From NCBI RefSeq assembly GCF_002920635.1, contig NZ_PQSR01000001.1, forward strand, positions 62,001-126,000: a DNA stretch of 64,000 bases. Direction: 5' to 3'. Below are positions 38,265 through 46,451 of the stretch, piece after piece; within the stretch, counting starts at the first letter, position 1, and each line of letters starts with the position of its first letter. The notes under the pieces were generated by a model. That model was given only the letters and a program-made list of their open reading frames with translations. It did no database searches and was not told the DNA's origin. The DNA comes from Streptomyces sp. Ru72 (GTDB lineage Bacteria > Actinomycetota > Actinomycetes > Streptomycetales > Streptomycetaceae). Position numbers and translations under genes: made by a program.

Positions 38265-39740
38265 TCAGGTCTGCGCCATGTCCACGAACCGGGAGTAGTG
38301 GCCCTGGAAGGCGACCGTGATCGTCGCGGTGGGGCCGTTACGGTGCTTGCCGACGATGATGTCCGCCTCGCCGGCGCGCGGCGACTCCTTCTCGTAGGCA
38401 TCCTCACGGTGCAGCAGGATCACCATGTCGGCGTCCTGCTCGATCGAACCCGACTCACGCAGATCGGACACCATGGGCTTCTTGTCCGTCCGCTGCTCCG
38501 GACCACGGTTCAGCTGCGACAGCGCGATCACCGGCAGCTCCAGCTCCTTGGCCAGCAGCTTCAGGTTTCGCGACATCTCGGAGACCTCCTGCTGCCGGCT
38601 CTCGGACCGCTTGGAACCGGACTGCATCAGCTGCAGGTAGTCGATGACGACCAGTTTCAGATCATTGCGCTGCTTCAGACGACGACACTTCGCCCGGATC
38701 TCCATCATCGACAGGTTCGGCGAGTCGTCGATGTAGAGCGGGGCGGCCGAGACGTCCGGCATACGGCGCGCCAGCCTGGTCCAGTCCTCGTCCGTCATCG
38801 TGCCCGACCGCATGTGATGCAGTGCCACCCGAGCCTCGGCGGACAGCAGACGCATCGCGATCTCGTTGCGGCCCATCTCGAGCGAGAAGATCACGCTGGG
38901 CAGGTTGTGCTTGATGGCAGCCGCTCGGGCGAAGTCCAGAGCCAGCGTCGACTTACCCATCGCGGGACGCGCGGCGATGATGATCATCTGGCCCGGGTGC
39001 AGACCGTTGGTGAGCTGGTCCAGATCGGTGAAGCCGGTCGGCACACCGGTCATCTCCCCCGACCGTGACCCGATCGCCTCGATCTCGTCGAGGGCCCCCT
39101 CCATGATCTCGCTCAGCGGCAGATAGTCCTCCGCCGTGCGCTGCTCGGTCACCGCGAAGATCTCGGCCTGAGCGCTGTTGACGATCTCGTCGATGTCGCC
39201 GTCCGCCGCGTACCCCATCTGCGTGATGCGCGTACCGGCCTCCACGAGGCGCCGCAGTACCGCTCGCTCGTGCACGATCTGCGCGTAGTACTCGGCGTTC
39301 GCCGCGGTCGGCACCGTCTGCACCAGCGTGTGGAGGTACGAGGCACCGCCGACCTTGGTGATCTCACCGCGCTTGGTCAGCTCCGCCGCGACCGTGATGG
39401 GGTCGGCCGGCTCACCCTTCGCGTACAGGTCGAGGATCGCCTGGTAGATCGTTTCGTGCGCAGGCCGGTAGAAGTCATGGCCCTTCAGGATCTCCACGAC
39501 GTCCGCGATCGCGTCCTTGGAGAGGAGCATGCCTCCGAGGACGGACTGCTCGGCATCCAGGTCCTGCGGCGGTACCCGCTCAAAAGCAGGGCCGCCCCCG
39601 TCCCACGCGCCGCTGTCCGGGCCCCTGTCGTGCTGCTCGTCGCGGCCCCGGCCGCCCTCGCCGCGTCGGCGGGAGGCGGGGACACGATCGCCGGGGCCGC
39701 TGTCGGCCCACTGATCGTCCAAGGGCTCGGAAATGCTCAC
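38265..39740 (-). CDS. dnaB: Replicative DNA helicase
   Basis: The hexameric replication-fork helicase, 491 residues, cytoplasmic. An N-terminal acidic/disordered region of about 45 residues precedes the DnaB N domain (PQDLDAEQSVLGGMLLSKDA). The RecA-like domain has Walker A ARPAMGKSTLALDF, Walker B LVVIDYLQLM, and ALSQLNRGPEQRTDKKP with the arginine-finger region SGSIEQDADMVILLHRE. No intein is present. The GTG at 39740 fits; longer frame to 39917 is promoter DNA. The upstream gap carries several DnaA boxes, so DnaA may influence it. Confidence 0.97.
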   Translation of the reverse strand: MSISEPLDDQWADSGPGDRVPASRRRGEGGRGRDEQHDRGPDSGAWDGGGPAFERVPPQDLDAEQSVLGGMLLSKDAIADVVEILKGHDFYRPAHETIYQAILDLYAKGEPADPITVAAELTKRGEITKVGGASYLHTLVQTVPTAANAEYYAQIVHERAVLRRLVEAGTRITQMGYAADGDIDEIVNSAQAEIFAVTEQRTAEDYLPLSEIMEGALDEIEAIGSRSGEMTGVPTGFTDLDQLTNGLHPGQMIIIAARPAMGKSTLALDFARAAAIKHNLPSVIFSLEMGRNEIAMRLLSAEARVALHHMRSGTMTDEDWTRLARRMPDVSAAPLYIDDSPNLSMMEIRAKCRRLKQRNDLKLVVIDYLQLMQSGSKRSESRQQEVSEMSRNLKLLAKELELPVIALSQLNRGPEQRTDKKPMVSDLRESGSIEQDADMVILLHREDAYEKESPRAGEADIIVGKHRNGPTATITVAFQGHYSRFVDMAQT

Positions 39741-39922
39741 CGGGCCGCCTCCTCCCGTCCGCCGCGCGGACCTCGCCGTGCACCCCAGTTCTAGGACACG
39801 ACACTGACAAAGCGAGAAGCCCAGCTCCGGTTCAGACGCGTCGGCCGGGCGCGTTGTCCGAGGACGGAGAGGGAGTGGGCGCCGGACCACGTTAGGCCCC
39901 TGGGCACCGTCAGCCAATCTGG

Positions 39923-40011
39923 TTATCCACAGGCCATGTGGACGAGACGCCCAACGCTGTGGACAACTCCGCGAAACCTGTGCACGACACGGTGGACAGC
40001 TCTGTGAACAA
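39923..40011. promoter_or_regulatory. DnaA-box cluster upstream of dnaB
   Basis: Exact TTATCCACA at 39923-39931, exact TTGTCCACA on the minus strand at 39958-39966, and TTGTTCACA (one mismatch, minus strand) at 40003-40011; weaker GTGGACAGC-type matches lie at 39992 and 40116. The 459-bp gap 39741-40199 between dnaB and the MATE gene holds these boxes and the MATE promoter, and otherwise no gene. Confidence 0.7.
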
Positions 40012-40142
40012 GCCCTCAGCCGATTCGCAAGAACCCATGTGACCTGCGGGTTTCCCGTCCACCGCTTGTGCAGAAGAAAAACTTCCCCAGTCGGATCAAG
40101 ATCGGCACCGACCGTGGACAGCGCGGCGGGACACAGCGTCTA

Positions 40143-40177
40143 AGGTAAGGGACGTAGCCCCGTTGCATCTCTTACCT
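40143..40177. promoter_or_regulatory. Inverted repeat overlapping the MATE promoter
   Basis: AGGTAAG (40143-40149) and CTTACCT (40171-40177) form an exact 7-bp inverted repeat with a 21-bp spacer. The right arm lies inside the promoter spacer, so a regulator bound here would interfere with transcription. Confidence 0.4.
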
Positions 40178-40192
40178 GTGGACGATTAGATT
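40163..40192 (+). promoter_or_regulatory. Promoter of the MATE exporter gene
   Basis: TTGCAT (40163-40168), 18 bp, TAGATT (40187-40192), then the ATG at 40200, seven bases after the -10, which suggests a leaderless transcript. A one-mismatch DnaA box (40177-40185, minus strand TCGTCCACA) fills part of the spacer. Confidence 0.55.
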
Positions 40193-40199
40193 GGTGGTC

Positions 40200-41537
40200 A
40201 TGACACAGGCTCCCGCGATACCCCGCGCCCTTGGACGCCGGCACGACCGGGAGATCGTCGCACTGGCCGTTCCTGCCTTCGGCGCACTCATCGCGGAGCC
40301 CCTCTTCGTGATGGCCGACAGCGCGATCGTCGGCCATCTCGGCACCGCGCAGCTGGCCGGCCTCGGCGTCGCCTCGGCGCTTCTCACCACCGCCGTCAGC
40401 GTCTTCGTCTTCCTCGCCTATGCCACCACGGCCGCGGTCGCGCGCCGCGTCGGGGCGGGCGATCTACGATCCGCCATCCGCCAAGGCATGGACGGCATCT
40501 GGCTGGCGCTGCTGCTGGGAGCGGCCGTCATCGCCGTCGTCCTGCCCACGGCGCCCGGCATCGTGACCCTCTTCGGCGCCTCGCCGACCGCGGCCCCGTA
40601 TGCGACGACGTATCTGCGGATCTCGGCACTCGGCATCCCCGCGATGCTGGTGGTGCTGGCCGCCACCGGCGTCCTGCGCGGACTGCAGGACACGAGGACA
40701 CCGCTGTACGTGGCGGTCGCGGGCTTCATGGCGAACGCCGCCCTCAACGTGGGGCTCGTCTACGGGGCGGGCCTGGGTATCGCCGGATCCGCGTGGGGCA
40801 CCGTCGCCGCGCAGTGCGGGATGGCGGCCGCGTACCTGTACGTCGTCGTCCGCGGCGCCCGACGGCACAGCGCCTCACTACGACCGGACGCGGCCGGGAT
40901 ACGTGCCTGCGCGCAGGCGGGGGCACCGCTGTTGGTCCGTACGCTCTCGCTGCGAGCGATCCTCATGATCGCAACGGCCGTCGCCGCGCGGCTCGGGGAC
41001 GCCGACATCGCCGCGCATCAGATCATCTTGTCCCTGTGGAGCCTGCTCGCGTTCGCGCTGGACGCGATCGCCATCGCAGGGCAGGCCATCATCGGGCGCT
41101 ATCTCGGCGCGGACGACGCGTGGGGCGCCCGCGCAGCATGCCGCCGTATGGTGCAGTGGGGGATCGTCGCGGGCCTGGTGCTCGGACTGCTCGTGCTCGT
41201 GGCCCGGCCGCTGTTCCTCCCACTGTTCACCGGCGACTCCGCGGTGAAGGACACAGCACTGCCCGCCCTGCTGATGGTGGCACTGTCCCAGCCCGTTTGC
41301 GGGATCGTCTTCGTTCTGGACGGAGTGCTGATGGGTGCGGGCGACGGCCCGTACCTCGCCTGGGCGATGGTCGTCACCCTGGCCGTCTTCGCACCGGTGG
41401 CCCTGCTCGTCCCGACGCTCGGCGGCGGACTCACCGCACTCTGGGCGGCGATGACGCTGATGATGACGATCCGCATGCTGACACTGTGGCTGCGCGCCCG
41501 CTCCGGTCGGTGGATCGTCACGGGCGCGACGCGCTGA
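40200..41537 (+). CDS. MATE-family efflux transporter
   Basis: A DinF/NorM-type sodium- or proton-coupled drug exporter, 445 residues, with about 12 membrane spans. The N-terminal half reads REIVALAVPAFGALIAEPLF and IVGHLGTAQLAGLGVAS. The second half begins with AGAPLLVRTLSLRAILMIA and DIAAHQIILSLWSLLAF. The DinF subgroup is the likely fit. The ATG at 40200 sits behind a leaderless-type promoter; an in-frame TTG at 40191 is less likely. It is convergent with rplI, with a parS site and a strong terminator between them. Confidence 0.93.
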   Translation: MTQAPAIPRALGRRHDREIVALAVPAFGALIAEPLFVMADSAIVGHLGTAQLAGLGVASALLTTAVSVFVFLAYATTAAVARRVGAGDLRSAIRQGMDGIWLALLLGAAVIAVVLPTAPGIVTLFGASPTAAPYATTYLRISALGIPAMLVVLAATGVLRGLQDTRTPLYVAVAGFMANAALNVGLVYGAGLGIAGSAWGTVAAQCGMAAAYLYVVVRGARRHSASLRPDAAGIRACAQAGAPLLVRTLSLRAILMIATAVAARLGDADIAAHQIILSLWSLLAFALDAIAIAGQAIIGRYLGADDAWGARAACRRMVQWGIVAGLVLGLLVLVARPLFLPLFTGDSAVKDTALPALLMVALSQPVCGIVFVLDGVLMGAGDGPYLAWAMVVTLAVFAPVALLVPTLGGGLTALWAAMTLMMTIRMLTLWLRARSGRWIVTGATR

Positions 41538-41539
41538 CC

Positions 41540-41553
41540 GTTTCACGTGAAAC
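41540..41553. other. parS site (exact)
   Basis: GTTTCACGTGAAAC beginning 3 bp after the MATE stop, before the shared terminator with rplI. Confidence 0.92.
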
Positions 41554-41593
41554 ATGCTCCGTCAAACATGTCCGGTGACGACTTCGGCCATGA

Positions 41594-41629
41594 GAAAGGG
41601 GCCGCACCCGTCAGGGTGCGGCCCCTTTC
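41594..41629. terminator. Bidirectional terminator between MATE gene and rplI operon
   Basis: A perfect 16-bp stem, GAAAGGGGCCGCACCC (41594-41609) and GGGTGCGGCCCCTTTC (41614-41629), closing a 4-base loop. It lies between convergent stops. Confidence 0.9.
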
Positions 41630-41655
41630 AGAGCTGCTCAGACCGAGCGCAGCGA

Positions 41656-42102
41656 TCAGGCCGCGACGACCTCGATGTTGACCTTGGCGGCCACCTCGGG
41701 GTGCAGACGCACGGACGTCTCGTGGGCGCCCAGCGTCTTGATCGGCGCACCGAGCTCGATGCGGCGCTTGTCGACCTCGGGGCCACCGGAGGCCTTGATC
41801 GCCGAGGCGATGTCGGCCGGGGTGACGGAACCGAAGAGACGGCCGGAGTCGCCGGAGCGGACGGCCAGGCGGACCTTCACGCCCTCGAGCTGGGCCTTGA
41901 CCTGGTTGGCCTGCTCGATGGTCTGGATCTCGTGGATCTTGCGAGCACGACGGATCTGCTCGACGTCCTTCTCGCCACCCTTGGTCCAGCGGATCGCGAA
42001 CTTCCGCGGGATCAGGTAGTTGCGGGCGTACCCGTCCTTGACGTCGACGACGTCGCCCGCGGCGCCGAGGCCGGAGACCTCGTGGGTAAGGATGATCTTC
42101 AT
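41656..42102 (-). CDS. rplI: 50S ribosomal protein L9
   Basis: Large-subunit protein L9, 148 residues. The N-terminal signature [20 protein letters not shown] followed by [16 protein letters not shown] is diagnostic, with the long connecting helix and C-terminal domain ending in [13 protein letters not shown]. It is the last gene of the rpsF-ssb-rpsR-rplI operon, 18 bp after rpsR, and ends at a strong terminator. The length is standard. Confidence 0.98.
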   Translation of the reverse strand: MKIILTHEVSGLGAAGDVVDVKDGYARNYLIPRKFAIRWTKGGEKDVEQIRRARKIHEIQTIEQANQVKAQLEGVKVRLAVRSGDSGRLFGSVTPADIASAIKASGGPEVDKRRIELGAPIKTLGAHETSVRLHPEVAAKVNIEVVAA

Positions 42103-42120
42103 GAGTCGGTCACCCTTCCT

Positions 42121-42357
42121 TTAGCGCGCGGTGGACGTGTAGGGCAGCAGCGCCATCTCACGGCTGTTCTTGACGGCCGTGGCGACGTCACGCTGGTGCT
42201 GCGTGCAGTTGCCGGTCACGCGACGGGCACGGATCTTGCCGCGGTCGGAAATGAACTTCCGCAGCATGTTCGTGTCCTTGTAGTCCACGTACGTGACCTT
42301 GTCCTTGCAGAAAGCGCAGACCTTCTTCTTCGGCTTGCGCACAGGCGGCTTCGCCAT
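42121..42357 (-). CDS. rpsR: 30S ribosomal protein S18 (zinc-type)
   Basis: Small-subunit protein S18, 78 residues. Core sequence [20 protein letters not shown] and [19 protein letters not shown]. The N-terminus carries CAFC, and a further Cys lies in GNCTQ, so this is the Cys-containing (zinc-ribbon, C+) form. Streptomyces usually also has a Cys-free paralogue under Zur control elsewhere. It is in the rpsF operon, 43 bp after ssb. Confidence 0.98.
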   Translation of the reverse strand: MAKPPVRKPKKKVCAFCKDKVTYVDYKDTNMLRKFISDRGKIRARRVTGNCTQHQRDVATAVKNSREMALLPYTSTAR

Positions 42358-42400
42358 GGTGTTTCTCCTGTGTGATCAAGAAGTGTGGGGTACGGCCCGC

Positions 42401-42973
42401 CTAGAAGGGGGGCTCGTCCGAGTAGCCGCCACCGCCGCCGGAGCCACCGCCCCAGCCGCCGCCCTGGCCGCCTCCGCCCTGGCCGCCGGCGGGAGCGCCG
42501 GTCGCCCACGGGTCGTCGGCCGGAGCACCGCCCTGACCGCCGCCGGGGCCGCCGCCCCAGCCGCCGCCCTGGCCGCCACCGCCGCCGTACCCGCCCTGGC
42601 CACCGCGGCCGGCGGTCTTGGTGACCTTGGCCGTGGCGTTGCGCAGGCTGGCGCCGACCTCGTCGACGTCGAGCTCGTAGACCGTGCGCTTGACGCCCTC
42701 ACGGTCCTCGTAGGACCGCTGCTTCAGCCGGCCCTGCACGATGACGCGCATGCCTCGCTGAAGCGACTCGGCGACGTTCTCCGCCGCCTGGCGCCAGACC
42801 GAGCAGGTCAGGAAGAGGCTTTCGCCGTCCTTCCACTCGTTGGTCTGACGGTCGAAGGTGCGGGGAGTGGACGCGATACGGAACTTCGCGACCGCCGCAC
42901 CGGACGGGGTGAAGCGCAGCTCGGGGTCATCGACAAGGTTGCCGACGACCGTGATGACGGTCTCGCCTGCCAT
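42401..42973 (-). CDS. ssb: Single-stranded DNA-binding protein
   Basis: Essential SSB, 190 residues. The N-terminal OB fold covers about 1-115 ([20 protein letters not shown] and [18 protein letters not shown]). A long Gly/Gln-rich low-complexity linker runs from about 120 to 180, and the acidic C-terminal tip YSDEPPF binds partner proteins. It lies between rpsF and rpsR, as in most actinobacteria. Expression is therefore tied to ribosomal-protein synthesis. The linker is highly repetitive in DNA, with GGC/GGT runs. Confidence 0.98.
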   Translation of the reverse strand: MAGETVITVVGNLVDDPELRFTPSGAAVAKFRIASTPRTFDRQTNEWKDGESLFLTCSVWRQAAENVAESLQRGMRVIVQGRLKQRSYEDREGVKRTVYELDVDEVGASLRNATAKVTKTAGRGGQGGYGGGGGQGGGWGGGPGGGQGGAPADDPWATGAPAGGQGGGGQGGGWGGGSGGGGGYSDEPPF

Positions 42974-43049
42974 GGGGGAACCTCTCGGCGGGTTTGCTGC
43001 TGGCTGCTGGTGCTGCTACTCGAATCCCGGGATCAGCTGAGCGGGAGGC

Positions 43050-43340
43050 TCAGTGGGTCTCGGGACGGAGGACCTTGGTCCGGAGGACCGACTCGTTCAG
43101 GTTCATCTGGCGGTCGAGCTCCTTGACGACCGCAGGCTCGGCCTGCAGGTCGATGACCGAGTAGATGCCCTCGGGCTTCTTCTTGATCTCGTAGGCGAGA
43201 CGGCGACGACCCCAGGTGTCGACCTTCTCGACCTTTCCGCCACCGTCACGGACGACGGAAAGGAAGTTCTCGATCAGCGGGGAGACAGAGCGCTCCTCGA
43301 GATCGGGGTCGAGGATGACCATCACCTCGTAGTGACGCAT
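43050..43340 (-). CDS. rpsF: 30S ribosomal protein S6
   Basis: Small-subunit protein S6, 96 residues. [17 protein letters not shown] is the conserved start, and [18 protein letters not shown] the core. The ATG at 43340 has an excellent GGAGGTGGGTTCCAC upstream; the 60-codon extension in the same frame is a shadow. It is the first gene of the rpsF-ssb-rpsR-rplI operon. The 276-bp gap to the divergent membrane gene holds the promoters of both. Confidence 0.98.
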   Translation of the reverse strand: MRHYEVMVILDPDLEERSVSPLIENFLSVVRDGGGKVEKVDTWGRRRLAYEIKKKPEGIYSVIDLQAEPAVVKELDRQMNLNESVLRTKVLRPETH

Positions 43341-43616
43341 GTGGAACCCACCTCCTTTGGACTCAGCGGCCACGGTCGTTCCGTGGCAGGAGGGTTGTGA
43401 TGCGTACGCAACCGTGCCTGTCAGTAAATCAGCCGCCACTGACAATCGGAGGCCAGTCGACGGTTGACCAGGCTGTGCCTGGGCAGACACCGGTGCAGAC
43501 GGTACAGAGTACCCGCACACGTGCTTCCGGTTGAAATCCGGCCCCGGAGGCCGTCAATCTGTACACATCGGGTGTGTATGGCGCTACGATGCGCCGCCTT
43601 CCGCAGGAGGTGCCCC

Positions 43617-43937
43617 ATGGCACAGGCATTGCGACCCAACACCACCGGTTCCCTCTTCGCCACGGACGGCAAGGCCCATCCCGTCCAGGACACCCTGCTC
43701 GCGGTGACCCTGGTGCTCGGTGTCACGGCCTTCGTGACGGCACTGGTGTCCAAGGACCTGCATCTGATCAGCTCCTGGACCGGCCTGGTGGGGATCTTCA
43801 CCGGCGCCTACGGGCAGTACATCTCCGTGACGACCCGAGAGCGCTTCGGCCTGATCCTGGGGCTCGGTGCCTCGGCCGTCGGCTTCTTCCTGGGCATGGC
43901 CCACGGCGGTCTCTTCGGCGGGGTCGTCGGCCACTGA
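43617..43937 (+). CDS. Small conserved membrane protein
   Basis: A 106-residue protein with three hydrophobic segments: LLAVTLVLGVTAFVTALVS, WTGLVGIFTGAYGQYI, and FGLILGLGASAVGFFLGMA. No known domain is recognised. The ATG at 43617 has GGAGGTGCCCC directly before it, and TACGAT at about 43585 may be the -10 box. It is divergent from rpsF, followed by femX. Position between translation and envelope genes says little about function. Confidence 0.78.
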   Translation: MAQALRPNTTGSLFATDGKAHPVQDTLLAVTLVLGVTAFVTALVSKDLHLISSWTGLVGIFTGAYGQYISVTTRERFGLILGLGASAVGFFLGMAHGGLFGGVVGH

Positions 43938-44096
43938 CCGTCGGGCCGCTGCGCGGCCTGCGGGGCCGTGAGGCGACCCGCCGGACACACAGGTCGCGTA
44001 GGGCCAGTCGGGGCGCTCGCGGGGCGCAGTAGGCTTCGGCGCGAGAGCCGGAGCCCCTGTACCCATGGGGACACACCAGCCCGAGGAGCGCCCCGA

Positions 44097-45215
44097 ATGA
44101 GCCTGACCCTGAGGACGATCAGTCGCGAGCAGCATCTGGCGTACATCCAGAGCCTGCCGGCGGCGAGCCACATGCAGGTCCCGGCCTGGGCAGACGTCAA
44201 GGCGGAGTGGCGCTCCGAGAACCTCGGCTGGTTCGACAAGAGCGGCGAACTGGTGGGCGTCGGCCTGGTGTTGTACCGACAGCTGCCCAAGATCAAGCGC
44301 TACCTGGCGTATCTGCCCGAGGGCCCGGTGATCAACTGGTTCGCGCCGAACCTGGAGGACTGGATCCAGCCGATGCTCGCGCACCTGAAGCAACAGGGCG
44401 CCTTCTCCGTGAAGATGGGACCGCCGGTGATCATCCGGCGGTGGAACGCGGAGACCATCAAGAAGGGCATCCAGGACCCGGACGTCAAGCGACTGCGTGA
44501 CCTGGAGGCCGACTTCATCGAGCCGCGCGCGTTCGAAGTCTCCGACAAGCTGCGGCGGATGGGCTGGCAGCAGGGCGAGGACGGCGGCGCCGGCTTCGGC
44601 GACGTGCAGCCGCGGTACGTCTTCCAGGTGCCGCTCGCCAACCGGTCCCTGGAAGAGGTCCACAAGAACTTCAACCAGTTGTGGCGCCGCAACATCAAGA
44701 AGGCCGAGAAGGCGGGCGTCGAGGTGGTCCAGGGCGGCTACCACGACCTCGAGGAGTGGCAGCGCCTGTACGAGATCACCGCGGTGCGCGACCACTTCCG
44801 GCCCCGCCCGCTGTCGTACTTCCAGCGCATGTGGACGGCCCTCAACAGCGAGGACCCCAACCGTATGCGGCTGTACTTCGCGCGGCACAACGGTGTGAAC
44901 CTGTCGGCGGCGACGATGCTGATCGTCGGCGGGCACGTCTGGTACTCCTACGGAGCCTCCGACAACATCGGTCGTGAGGTGCGGCCTTCGAACGCGATGC
45001 AGTGGCGGATGCTGCGCGACGCCTACGCGCTCGGTGCCACCGTCTACGACCTGCGCGGCATCTCCGACTCGCTGGACGAGACCGACCACCTCTTCGGCCT
45101 GATCCAGTTCAAGGTGGGCACGGGCGGGCAGGCCGCCGAGTACCTCGGCGAGTGGGACTTCCCTCTCAACAAGCTGCTCCACAAGGCGCTCGACATCTAC
45201 ATGTCGCGCCGCTGA
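44097..45215 (+). CDS. femX: FemX-type peptidoglycan interpeptide bridge transferase
   Basis: A FemAB-family aminoacyl transferase of 372 residues. It uses charged tRNA to add the first glycine to the LL-diaminopimelate of lipid II, on the cytoplasmic face. Features: HMQVPAWADVKAEW, PEGPVINW, the coiled-coil/GNAT-like region NQLWRRNIKKAEKAGVEVV, and YDLRGISDSLDETDHLFGLI with FKVGTGG near the C-terminus. The ATG at 44097 follows GAGGAGCGCCCCGA; the longer frame is rejected. Its neighbours are an alanine-racemase-like protein and a class A PBP. FemX is reported as essential in S. coelicolor, where vancomycin-resistance proteins can replace it. Confidence 0.92.
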   Translation: MSLTLRTISREQHLAYIQSLPAASHMQVPAWADVKAEWRSENLGWFDKSGELVGVGLVLYRQLPKIKRYLAYLPEGPVINWFAPNLEDWIQPMLAHLKQQGAFSVKMGPPVIIRRWNAETIKKGIQDPDVKRLRDLEADFIEPRAFEVSDKLRRMGWQQGEDGGAGFGDVQPRYVFQVPLANRSLEEVHKNFNQLWRRNIKKAEKAGVEVVQGGYHDLEEWQRLYEITAVRDHFRPRPLSYFQRMWTALNSEDPNRMRLYFARHNGVNLSAATMLIVGGHVWYSYGASDNIGREVRPSNAMQWRMLRDAYALGATVYDLRGISDSLDETDHLFGLIQFKVGTGGQAAEYLGEWDFPLNKLLHKALDIYMSRR

Positions 45216-45338
45216 CGCCGGAGCCCCGCACCGGGCCGCACGAGCGGCCCGACCGGCCCGCCGGTTCGGCGGATCCGTCACAATTCCCTCTCAGACCTCT
45301 GACACACGGCAGCCACGAGAAAGGTTCCGGGACCGGCC

Positions 45339-46370
45339 ATGGCGCTCACGCTCTACGTCGACACCGCGCGCTGGCGGGCACACCACAAGCACGTGCAGGA
45401 GCAGTTCCCGGGCCTCGTCCCCGTCTGCAAGGGCAACGGCTACGGGTTCGGCCACGAGCGGCTGGCGGAGGAGGCCACCCGCCTGGGCGCGGACATGCTC
45501 GCCGTGGGCACGACGTACGAGGCGGCCCGGATCAAGGACTGGTTCGGCGGCGACCTGCTGGTCCTGACGCCGTTCCGGCGGGGCGAGGAGCCCGTGCCGC
45601 TGCCGGACCGCGTCATCCGCTCGGTGTCGTCCGTGGACGGCGTGTACGGGCTCGTGGGCGCCCGGGTGGTCATCGAGGTGATGTCCTCGATGAAGCGCCA
45701 CGGGGTCAGCGAGCAGGACCTGCCGCAGCTGCACGCGGCCATAGAGAACGTGCGTCTGGAAGGCTTCGCCATCCACCTGCCGCTGGACCGTACCGACGGC
45801 TCCGACGCCGTGGAGGAGGTCATCGGCTGGATGGACCGACTGCGCGCGGCCCGGCTGCCGCTGCACACGATGTTCGTGAGCCACCTCAAGGCCGACGAGC
45901 TGGCCCGGTTGCAGCAGCAGTTCCCGCAAACACGTTTCCGCGCCCGCATCGGTACCCGGCTGTGGCTCGGGGACCACGAGGCCACCGAGTACCGCGGGGC
46001 GGTCCTGGACGTGACGCGCGTGTCCAAGGGCGACCGCTTCGGCTACCGGCAGCAGAAGGCGGCCTCCGACGGCTTCCTGGTCGTCGTGGCGGGCGGGACG
46101 TCGCACGGGGTGGGCCTGGAGGCCCCCAAGGCCATGCACGGCGTGATGCCGCGCGCCAAGGGAGTGGCCCGGGCCGGCCTCGCAACGGTGAACCGGAACC
46201 TGTCGCCGTTCGTCTGGGCGGGCAAGCAGCGCTGGTTCGCCGAGCCGCCGCACATGCAGGTCTCCATCCTTTTCATCCCGGCGGACGCCACGGAGCCGAA
46301 GGTGGGTGATGAACTGGTGGCCCATCTGCGGCACACGACCACGCAGTTCGACCGGCTCGTCGACCGCTGA
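45339..46370 (+). CDS. Alanine racemase-like PLP-barrel protein
   Basis: A 343-residue protein with the N-terminal TIM barrel of alanine racemase. The PLP lysine lies in VPVCKGNGYGFGHERL. The C-terminal beta domain with the catalytic Tyr of true Alr is hard to recognise, although a VLDVTRVSKGDRFGYRQQ stretch resembles that region. The ATG at 45339 is preceded by GAGAAAGG. It lies just after femX and shares an envelope-gene neighbourhood. It may act on an amino acid for peptidoglycan, but racemase activity is not certain. It is convergent with the GT87-like gene. Confidence 0.82.
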   Translation: MALTLYVDTARWRAHHKHVQEQFPGLVPVCKGNGYGFGHERLAEEATRLGADMLAVGTTYEAARIKDWFGGDLLVLTPFRRGEEPVPLPDRVIRSVSSVDGVYGLVGARVVIEVMSSMKRHGVSEQDLPQLHAAIENVRLEGFAIHLPLDRTDGSDAVEEVIGWMDRLRAARLPLHTMFVSHLKADELARLQQQFPQTRFRARIGTRLWLGDHEATEYRGAVLDVTRVSKGDRFGYRQQKAASDGFLVVVAGGTSHGVGLEAPKAMHGVMPRAKGVARAGLATVNRNLSPFVWAGKQRWFAEPPHMQVSILFIPADATEPKVGDELVAHLRHTTTQFDRLVDR

Positions 46371-46392
46371 GCACAGAGCCGGAAGCACGACG

Positions 46393-46423
46393 AAGGCCGT
46401 ACACGTAGCTCGTGTACGGCCTT
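46393..46423. terminator. Bidirectional terminator
   Basis: A perfect 13-bp stem AAGGCCGTACACG (46393-46405) with CGTGTACGGCCTT (46411-46423), loop TAGCT, between the convergent alanine-racemase-like and GT87-like genes. It ends in TTGTCC on the plus strand. Confidence 0.88.
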
Positions 46424-46451
46424 GTCCGCGACGGCCTGGCGCCTCGTCCGC

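Noticed and set aside
42410..42600. Repeat array in the ssb region
   Set aside because: The repetition comes from the Gly-rich linker codons of SSB, not from a separate element or CRISPR.
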